From assembly GCA_038868115.1 (NCBI GenBank), contig JAWBXA010000026.1, forward strand, positions 1 to 12,660: a stretch of DNA of 12,660 nucleotides, in the 5' to 3' direction. Shown in pieces: positions 7,714-12,660 of the stretch; position 1 is the first letter of the stretch; every line of letters begins with the position of its first letter. This stretch comes from JAGTQI01 sp038868115 (lineage in GTDB: Archaea > Thermoproteota > Bathyarchaeia > Bathyarchaeales > Bathycorpusculaceae). A program made the position numbers and the translations under genes. A model generated the notes under the pieces. The model was not told the origin of the DNA, did not search any database, and saw nothing but the letters and a program-made list of their open reading frames with translations.

Positions 7714-8364
7714 CTATGCGGCTTTAACCAGCTTCTTTGCTATTTCAACGGCTTCTATAGCGTCTCCGCCGTGGCCGTCGGCGCCTATTTCTTCGGCCAA
7801 TTTCTTGGATGTGGGAGCCCCACCTATGATGACTTTAACTTTTTCACGTAGTCCTTCATTTTTAAGGGCTTCTATAACCTCCGCCATTTTGGTCATAGTG
7901 GTTGTCATTAGGGCGGACATCCCAACGATATCCGGTCTAACCTCCTTAACTTTCTCTACGAACTTTTCGGTTGGAACATCAACACCTATATCGATAACTT
8001 CAAAGCCGGCCACCATGAGAAGTGTGCTTACAATGTTCTTTCCAATGTCGTGGATGTCTCCTTCTACTGTGCCTATGAGAACTTTGCCAAGAGTTTTCTT
8101 TTCCCTAGCGCTTTTTAGAATTGCAGGTTCGAGAACTTTTATAGCTTGTTTCATGGCCTCCGCAGCTATTACAAGCTCTGTTAAGAAGGCTTCTCCAGCG
8201 CTGAACCGCTCTCCGATGATTCTTACCCCCTTAGCTAAACCTTCCTCAATAGCCTCGACAGGGTCTACACCTTTTTGAAGGGCTTCTTCCGCAGCTTTAA
8301 CCGCCGCTTCCGGGTCATAGCTTAGGACCGCGTTCATCAGCTTATTTAGGACCTCTTCTTTCAT
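7714..8364 (-). CDS. corrinoid (B12-binding) methyl-carrier protein 2
   Basis: The 216-residue protein has the same two-part layout as corrinoid protein 1: a helical cap domain (about 1-90, containing AIEEGLAKGVRIIGERFSAG) and a cobalamin-binding domain. The motif D103-I-H105-D-I-G108 provides the lower cobalt ligand His 105, and S150 (GMSALM) and the GG pair at 181-182 (IIGGAP) complete the B12 signature. ATG 8364 is preferred over TTG 8385 because GGTGG lies 5 nt upstream. The stop codon is TAG; the protein already ends at the normal family length, so amber read-through is not suggested. As first gene of the minus-strand operon it should serve both MttB copies 2 and 3. The methyl group would then go to a pterin by a methyltransferase not encoded here. 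Confidence 0.95.
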   Translation of the reverse strand: MKEEVLNKLMNAVLSYDPEAAVKAAEEALQKGVDPVEAIEEGLAKGVRIIGERFSAGEAFLTELVIAAEAMKQAIKVLEPAILKSAREKKTLGKVLIGTVEGDIHDIGKNIVSTLLMVAGFEVIDIGVDVPTEKFVEKVKEVRPDIVGMSALMTTTMTKMAEVIEALKNEGLREKVKVIIGGAPTSKKLAEEIGADGHGGDAIEAVEIAKKLVKAA

Positions 8365-8405
8365 GGATTCCACCAGAAGTATCAAATCAAAATGCGTGTG
8401 TGCAC

Positions 8406-8413
8406 ATATAAAT
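8406..8413 (-). promoter_or_regulatory. TATA box of the corrinoid2-MttB2-MttB3 operon
   Basis: On the minus strand the run is ATTTATAT, about 42 nt before ATG 8364, placing transcription start near 8384 and leaving a short leader with the GGTGG ribosome site. The 8-nt palindrome TGTGCACA at 8399-8406 lies immediately downstream and could be an operator, though such palindromes are common by chance. Confidence 0.45.
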
Positions 8414-8437
8414 TTTCATAAGTGAACTTTGGCATTG

Positions 8438-8447
8438 CTTTAAAAAG
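8438..8447 (+). promoter_or_regulatory. TATA box of the metallophosphoesterase gene
   Basis: CTTTAAAAAG closely fits the archaeal TATA consensus and resembles the box upstream of the permease gene (12644-12653). It predicts transcription start near 8469, so either a leaderless transcript at ATG 8471 or a leader of about 25 nt for ATG 8495. Confidence 0.45.
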
Positions 8448-8494
8448 AGTAAGATAAATATGCGATAAGGATGAAGCATTTCTTAGGTCTCGCA

Positions 8495-9454
8495 ATGGCT
8501 GAAAAGGTCAGGATGTTTCATGCTGTAGATATACATGGAAGTGAAATGGTTTGGCGGAAGTGGCTCTCAATCCCCAAAGTGTATAAGGCAAACGTCCTAC
8601 TTTTATGTGGAGATTTAACTGGGAAGCTGATAATACCAATAATTGAGGAAAGCCCCGGCCGATACAAAACTATGGTTTATGGACGATGGATAAACGCCAG
8701 CGGCGAAGACGGTCTCAAAAAGCTAATTGATAAGATTACTTTCAGCGGATTTTATACCCATGTTTGCAGCCAAGACGAGTATGACGAGCTTATAAAGAAC
8801 CCGAAAAGAGTTGACGAATTATTCCGCAATTATATGAAAGAAAGGCTTCAAAGATGGCTTGACATGATTGACGAAAAACTGCCCGAGGAAGTCACCGTTG
8901 TTATGATGCCTGGAAATGATGACTCTTTTGAAATCGATGAGTTAATAAAGGCCTACGAGGACCGTGTTATATACCCGCTGGAAAAGGTTGTCAACATATG
9001 CCTAGACTATGAACTGTTAAGTTTTGAGTGGGTTAACCCCACACCATGGGACACGCCTCGAGAGGCTCCAGAAGAGGAATTGTGGAAAAAACTGGAAAGA
9101 ATAAAGAGCATGTTTCATGGCGACTGGAGAAAAGTTATCCTGAATTTTCACTGTCCACCATATTGCACAAAACTAGATTTGGCTCCAAAACTGGATAAGA
9201 ATCTAAAGCCCGTTGTCTTCCTGGGGCGAATAATTTACGATAATGTAGGCAGCAAAGCCGTACGAAGATTTATTGAAGAAAATCAGCCCCTTTTAAGTCT
9301 GCACGGTCACATTCATGAATCCTATGCTTCAGACTATATAGGAAAAACCTTAGCCATAAATCCCGGGTCAGAATATAGTGAGGGAGTTCTCAGAGGCTTC
9401 GTCATTGACCTCACTAAAGATGGTATTGAGAAATGGTGGAAAGTGGAGGGATGA
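8495..9454 (+). CDS. calcineurin-like metallophosphoesterase
   Basis: The 319-residue protein has the ordered metal-binding motifs of the calcineurin-like phosphoesterase superfamily: VDIHGS with Asp 12 and His 14, LLCGDLTG with Asp 40, MPGNDD with Asn 141, NFHCPP with His 219, and LHGHIHES with His 272 and His 274. A two-metal phosphodiesterase or phosphatase active site is therefore complete, but the substrate (nucleotide, RNA or protein phosphate) is unknown. There is no signal peptide, so it is probably cytoplasmic. ATG 8495 has AGGT 6 nt upstream; ATG 8471 is an alternative that would add eight residues and coincides with the transcription start predicted from the TATA box. An inserted region of about 90 residues separates the second and third motifs. 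The nucleotidyltransferase-like gene follows within about 25 nt, so the two are probably one transcript. Confidence 0.88.
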   Translation: MAEKVRMFHAVDIHGSEMVWRKWLSIPKVYKANVLLLCGDLTGKLIIPIIEESPGRYKTMVYGRWINASGEDGLKKLIDKITFSGFYTHVCSQDEYDELIKNPKRVDELFRNYMKERLQRWLDMIDEKLPEEVTVVMMPGNDDSFEIDELIKAYEDRVIYPLEKVVNICLDYELLSFEWVNPTPWDTPREAPEEELWKKLERIKSMFHGDWRKVILNFHCPPYCTKLDLAPKLDKNLKPVVFLGRIIYDNVGSKAVRRFIEENQPLLSLHGHIHESYASDYIGKTLAINPGSEYSEGVLRGFVIDLTKDGIEKWWKVEG

Positions 9455-9478
9455 TTAACGGAGAAGGAAAAGAAACAA

Positions 9479-10246
9479 GTGTCGTCGGAGGAAATTGTGA
9501 AACTGGCCGTGGACCTTGTGGAGGAGGCAAAAAAGGAAGGATTAACTTTAAGGTTGATAGGCGGCCCAGCCATTAGGATTCACTCATCTTCTATGGCAAT
9601 TGATCTTCACAAAAGGCTGAAAAGGATTGATGGGCAAGAGTTTCCAGACATAGATTTTGTAGCTCCGGATAAAGAGAGGATGAAAATTAGAAAGTTTTTT
9701 GAAACAAGGGGTTGGAGGTTTGACTCCTACATCTTTTTCTTCACAAGCGGCGTTGGAACGAGAAATCGCCAGGTCTACAGGGGAAAGGTTGATATTGACA
9801 TTTTCTATGACGCGTTGGATCTATGCCACAAGGTAGATTTCCGAAACAGGTTCCACCTAGACTATCCGACAGCCTCATTAGTTGATCTGCTGCTGACCAA
9901 ACTGGAAATAGTTGAATTCACAGAGAAAGACGCTAAAGATGTCATAGTCCTTCTAAGAGACCACAAAATTGGCGATACCGACGCGCCGGAAACAATCAAT
10001 GCCAAATATATGGCTAAATTATTTGCGAATGATTGGGGATTTTGGTACACAGCTACGACCAACTTGAAAAAAGTTAGGGCTGCCTGTCCCATGTACCAGC
10101 AACTCACAGCAGAGGATGTTGCCGATGTAACTTCAAAAATTGATCAAATCTTGAAGTATATCGACGAGGAGCCTAAAACCAAGGATTGGTTGAAAAGAGC
10201 ACAAGTCGGAACAAGGAAGAAGTGGTATAAAGAGGTTAGACTGTAA
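9479..10246 (+). CDS. nucleotidyltransferase-fold protein of unknown substrate
   Basis: The 255-residue product carries the signature of the polymerase-beta-like nucleotidyltransferase superfamily: GG at residues 28-29 (RLIGGPAIRIHSSS), the paired acids Asp 57 and Asp 59 (FPDIDFVAP), and a third acid at Asp 105 or 107 (KVDIDIF). The later stretch ASLVDLLLTKLEIVEFTEKD followed by a D-x-x-x-LL segment is typical of AbiEii-like and uncharacterised stand-alone nucleotidyltransferases. It could transfer a nucleotide to a protein, RNA or small molecule; nothing here identifies the acceptor. There is no ATG start. GTG 9479 has GGAGAAGG 11 nt upstream, while GTG 9497 has a better spaced GGAGG at 9487-9491; I keep the longer form because SSEEIVKLAVDL reads as a natural first helix. 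It lies downstream of a phosphoesterase, which could reverse a nucleotidyl or phosphoryl modification; this is speculation. Confidence 0.72.
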   Translation: MSSEEIVKLAVDLVEEAKKEGLTLRLIGGPAIRIHSSSMAIDLHKRLKRIDGQEFPDIDFVAPDKERMKIRKFFETRGWRFDSYIFFFTSGVGTRNRQVYRGKVDIDIFYDALDLCHKVDFRNRFHLDYPTASLVDLLLTKLEIVEFTEKDAKDVIVLLRDHKIGDTDAPETINAKYMAKLFANDWGFWYTATTNLKKVRAACPMYQQLTAEDVADVTSKIDQILKYIDEEPKTKDWLKRAQVGTRKKWYKEVRL

Positions 10247-10261
10247 ATTTTAACTTAAAGT

Positions 10262-10270
10262 CTTAATAAT
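10262..10270 (+). promoter_or_regulatory. possible TATA box of the two-helix membrane protein gene
   Basis: CTTAATAAT lies about 60 nt before GTG 10327 and would give a leader of roughly 35 nt carrying GAGGT at 10314-10318. The only support is base composition and spacing. Confidence 0.25.
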
Positions 10271-10326
10271 CTCTTTCGTACGCATTTTTACTAGTACTGT
10301 CAGTGTAAGATTTGAGGTTGGCCAGA

Positions 10327-11013
10327 GTGAAATGGACTAAAGAGGATGTGAAGAAGGCTCAGAAAATATCAAATGAGTTGGTTTCTATAATTGGCTACTT
10401 TGATGGTTTAAGAAGCGCCTCTGTGCATGATCCAAAAGAGTTGCTGATGAAAACCAAAACGGTCAGTTTAAACTCGGCACATCTAAAATACTTTAGTAAA
10501 GAAACCCAAAAAGTTTTGAAGAAAATAGGGCAGTCTGGCAAACTTAGAAAAATGATAAGGATAAGCAAGATCCTAAATTTTGTCACATTAATCTATTTCA
10601 TAATTGTGGTTGTCTTGGCTATTTTATGGCAGAGGGGCGTAATTCTTCCACCCAGTTTCATGTGGATGTACTGGACCTTCTTGTCCTTTCCAAGTATAAT
10701 TTTGCTTTTCATTCTAGCCGATGTAACCTTGCTTATGCTGAGCTTAACAAAATATGAGCTTAAAAAAATTGCAGAGGAAAGCGGCGTCAAAGAGGAGGAA
10801 GCTGCAAAGAGGAGGTTAAAGGAGGCTGTTCAACATCACATTGACAAGTTGAAGTCAACCATCGAGAAATATGGGTTAAAACCGGAAGATTATAAGATCA
10901 AGCTGCAAAAAACGGATTATGAAGGAATAAAAGTTGTTAAGAAACCAGGAATTTTGCACGGATACTACCTTGCAATAGTTGATACTAAAATTAAAGAAAA
11001 AAGTGGTGACTAA
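10327..11013 (+). CDS. hypothetical protein with two membrane helices
   Basis: I do not recognise a family for this 228-residue protein. Residues 1-80 are charged and helical (KWTKEDVKKAQKISNELV). Two hydrophobic segments follow at about 84-101 (LNFVTLIYFIIVVVLAIL) and 111-140, joined by a short loop with QRGVILPPS. The C-terminal 85 residues are rich in Lys and Glu and probably form a coiled coil (EEEAAKRRLKEAVQHHIDKL), ending in a short beta-like region. The layout suggests a membrane hairpin with both long ends in the cytoplasm. GTG 10327 is preferred over TTG 10312 because GAGGT at 10314-10318 lies 8 nt upstream. The stop codon is 3 nt from that of the convergent permease gene, so the transcripts must overlap at their ends. 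It could be a small adaptor or a remnant of a larger system. Confidence 0.7.
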   Translation: MKWTKEDVKKAQKISNELVSIIGYFDGLRSASVHDPKELLMKTKTVSLNSAHLKYFSKETQKVLKKIGQSGKLRKMIRISKILNFVTLIYFIIVVVLAILWQRGVILPPSFMWMYWTFLSFPSIILLFILADVTLLMLSLTKYELKKIAEESGVKEEEAAKRRLKEAVQHHIDKLKSTIEKYGLKPEDYKIKLQKTDYEGIKVVKKPGILHGYYLAIVDTKIKEKSGD

Positions 11014-11016
11014 GGT

Positions 11017-12609
11017 TTACGCTGGTGGTATTTCGCCATAAATGTCCTGTAACGCGATGCCTATTCTTCTGTTGCGTTCTGCGAAGGCGAACCATATTAG
11101 AGAGCCTATAAGAACTAAACCAGACAAGTAAAGCATGCCCCAAGCTTCTAGCCAAGCTGCGCTTACCGCTAATCCCCAAACCCAGAAGAAGATTGCTAAG
11201 GCGCCACATATACTTATTACTGGTATGCCGGCAAATGTGGCCTTAAACCCTCTCTCCCAGAGGTCAGGGCGTCTATAGGGCAGTATTACGCCTGCAAAGG
11301 CTATGAGAAGCTGGCTGATGATGAAAACGAAGGTTGCATCTACTGTTGCAAAGAAAACTCTGCCAAGACTCATCGGTACAAACCCGTAGGCAATCAACGC
11401 GCACAAGATGATTGACCAGTGTGGTGAGTGGAAACGTTCATTTACGCGGTTAAAAGCGTCTGGGAAGAATCTGTCAAAGGCCCATGCGAAGGGCTGTCTT
11501 GGACCCACAAGTAAAGTTGACCCGGCACAGTTAGAAATCCACATAGCTGGGATAAAGGCAAATATTGCCTGAAGCCAAACTTGCCCATGCGCTAACGGCA
11601 CAGTGAAAAGCGGTAAGCTTGGGTCCATCATTGTCATATTGGTTACTTGATCAGCGTAGCCTTCTCCATAGACGAAACAGTATTGGCTGACGAAATCTCC
11701 GTAGGCTGCATATACACCAATTACAGTTGCTACATACCAGAACATAACGAATAATGTAGCGGCAAAAACGCCAACTATGAAGCCTGTTTTTGGAGATTTC
11801 ATTTCTCCGCCAAAGTAGCATGCCGCCGTGGTTCCCCAATATGCCCAGAAAGTATCTACGAAAGTGAGTATGGTGGCTCCCCCAGTGCCGCCAGCCTCTT
11901 GGGTAGCGTTTGTAACATACTCAGCCCAACCGTTGTCTATGGCTACCTGTTGCACCTGTTCCCATGAGCCTTCACCATACGTTAGATTCCAAGCTTCTTT
12001 TACGTAGGCTGGATTCATAATCCCGTAGAAGGTGGAGGCAACCCCGAGGAAGCTTCCCACTATGCCTATGGCAACCAGCCCAGCTACATACCATTTGAAC
12101 ACTCTTATGCCCAGCAATGACAAAAGAGTATAAAGCGTAATTATTGTCACTGCTATTATGCCCAACCCTACATTGTCCAATGTAAACGCGATCCATTCGG
12201 GATTTTTGGTGGCGTGGCCCAGTAGGTTAATTACTTTAACCCAGAAACCAGCGCCAATAACGGCTAACACTCCGGTGGCAAAGTTGTTGGCTACGAAGTA
12301 TAACCAGTCACCTAGAAAGCCTATATGCGGGTCTAACACTCTTGATACGTATATGTAGCTCCCTCCGGACCTCGGCATCATTATTCCCATTTCGGTAATT
12401 ACGTAGGCTAAGAAAATCGCTGGCAAGGCACCGATAATGTAAGCCACCGGAATTATTGCACCTGGATGCCAATATGCAGCCTGCACAGACCAATAGTTTA
12501 TTCCGCTGCCAATGGTGTAGCTGAGGGAAACGGAGAACGCCGACCACCATCCCAGTTCTCTGACAAGCCCAGTCGCCTTTCTTGGAAAGGCGAACTTAAC
12601 TTCGGCCAA
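11017..12609 (-). CDS. APC-superfamily amino-acid permease
   Basis: The 530-residue protein is a polytopic membrane transporter of the amino acid-polyamine-organocation superfamily, with about 12 hydrophobic segments. Signature features are TIGSGI at 32-37 (the unwound substrate-binding part of helix 1), MPRSGGSYIYVSR at 78-90, and YFGGEMKSPKTG at 265-276 after helix 6. It probably carries an amino acid or related amine; the substrate cannot be read from sequence. Two long polar loops (about 200-245 and 305-335) each contain YGEG and N-x-T sites (NLT 208, NAT 234, NMT 324), consistent with an outside location and archaeal N-glycosylation. The start is a TTG at 12609 with GGGGAAGG unusually close (2 nt) upstream; no ATG is available in frame. 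It is transcribed alone and away from the methyltransferase island. Import of methylated amino acids for that island is possible but unproven. Confidence 0.9.
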   Translation of the reverse strand: MAEVKFAFPRKATGLVRELGWWSAFSVSLSYTIGSGINYWSVQAAYWHPGAIIPVAYIIGALPAIFLAYVITEMGIMMPRSGGSYIYVSRVLDPHIGFLGDWLYFVANNFATGVLAVIGAGFWVKVINLLGHATKNPEWIAFTLDNVGLGIIAVTIITLYTLLSLLGIRVFKWYVAGLVAIGIVGSFLGVASTFYGIMNPAYVKEAWNLTYGEGSWEQVQQVAIDNGWAEYVTNATQEAGGTGGATILTFVDTFWAYWGTTAACYFGGEMKSPKTGFIVGVFAATLFVMFWYVATVIGVYAAYGDFVSQYCFVYGEGYADQVTNMTMMDPSLPLFTVPLAHGQVWLQAIFAFIPAMWISNCAGSTLLVGPRQPFAWAFDRFFPDAFNRVNERFHSPHWSIILCALIAYGFVPMSLGRVFFATVDATFVFIISQLLIAFAGVILPYRRPDLWERGFKATFAGIPVISICGALAIFFWVWGLAVSAAWLEAWGMLYLSGLVLIGSLIWFAFAERNRRIGIALQDIYGEIPPA

Positions 12610-12643
12610 AGCCTTCCCCTTTTTCCAGATTACATGGTTATTT

Positions 12644-12653
12644 CTTTTTAAGC
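12644..12653 (-). promoter_or_regulatory. TATA box of the permease gene
   Basis: GCTTAAAAAG on the minus strand is centred about 40 nt before the TTG start. It predicts a transcript start near 12622, just ahead of the GGGGAAGG ribosome site at 12612-12619. It nearly matches the box at 8438-8447. Confidence 0.4.
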
Positions 12654-12660
12654 TTTGTTA

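Noticed and set aside
7714..7716. TAG stop of corrinoid protein 2 as an amber read-through site
   Set aside because: The protein already has the usual family length and C-terminus, and the downstream frame closes shortly afterwards with no recognisable sequence.
7709..8278. 189-residue plus-strand open frame opposite corrinoid protein 2
   Set aside because: It is serine/alanine/threonine-rich antisense sequence without motifs, and the minus strand carries a complete B12-binding protein.
8399..8406. TGTGCACA palindrome as a regulator binding site
   Set aside because: It is well placed beside the TATA box, but an 8-nt palindrome is common by chance and no second copy occurs near the other operon, so I only mention it under the promoter.
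1..12660. CRISPR array, insertion sequence or prophage
   Set aside because: No regularly spaced repeats, transposase, integrase or terminal inverted repeats were seen anywhere in the window.

Overview
The window looks like a piece of an archaeal chromosome from an uncultivated anaerobic lineage. The support is TATA-like boxes about 25 nt upstream of likely transcript starts, Shine-Dalgarno-led ATG/GTG/TTG starts, heavy AGA/AGG arginine use, and many genes for non-pyrrolysine MttB-type methyltransferases with corrinoid proteins. Bathyarchaeia or a related Thermoproteota/Asgard lineage is my best guess. That assignment is inference; there is no rRNA or other marker gene here.

Left and centre (1-8364) is a methyltransferase island. 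It holds four MttB-superfamily (trimethylamine/betaine:corrinoid methyltransferase) sequences and two B12-binding corrinoid proteins in two divergent-then-convergent operons. At 1-1081 (minus) is a decayed MttB copy with three single-base frameshifts and an internal deletion of about 65 codons; it runs off the left edge. From 1226 (plus) comes an operon of MttB copy 1, corrinoid protein 1 (1 nt between stop and start) and a class I/II PLP aminotransferase (ends 4506). Converging on it from 8364 (minus) is a second operon: corrinoid protein 2, MttB copy 2, MttB copy 3 (ends 4719). None of the intact MttB genes has an internal amber codon, so they belong with the pyrrolysine-free branch that includes glycine betaine, proline betaine and carnitine demethylases.

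The expected chemistry is that each MttB moves a methyl group from an N-methylated compound to cob(I)amide on the corrinoid protein, and a pterin methyltransferase then passes it into a C1 pathway. That pterin methyltransferase, and the activase that re-reduces the corrinoid, are not in this window. The aminotransferase in operon 1 suggests the demethylated product or its source is an amino acid.

Right side (8495-12609) holds a calcineurin-like metallophosphoesterase followed by a nucleotidyltransferase-fold protein (plus strand, probably one transcript), then a two-helix membrane protein of unknown function. An APC-superfamily amino-acid permease on the minus strand converges on the latter with only 3 nt between stop codons. 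The permease could supply substrate to the methyltransferase island, but nothing in the sequence ties it there beyond proximity.

I saw no tRNA, rRNA, CRISPR array, insertion sequence or phage gene. The longest gene-free stretch is 4507-4718, which holds T-rich candidate terminators and a short ACTTGA repeat.
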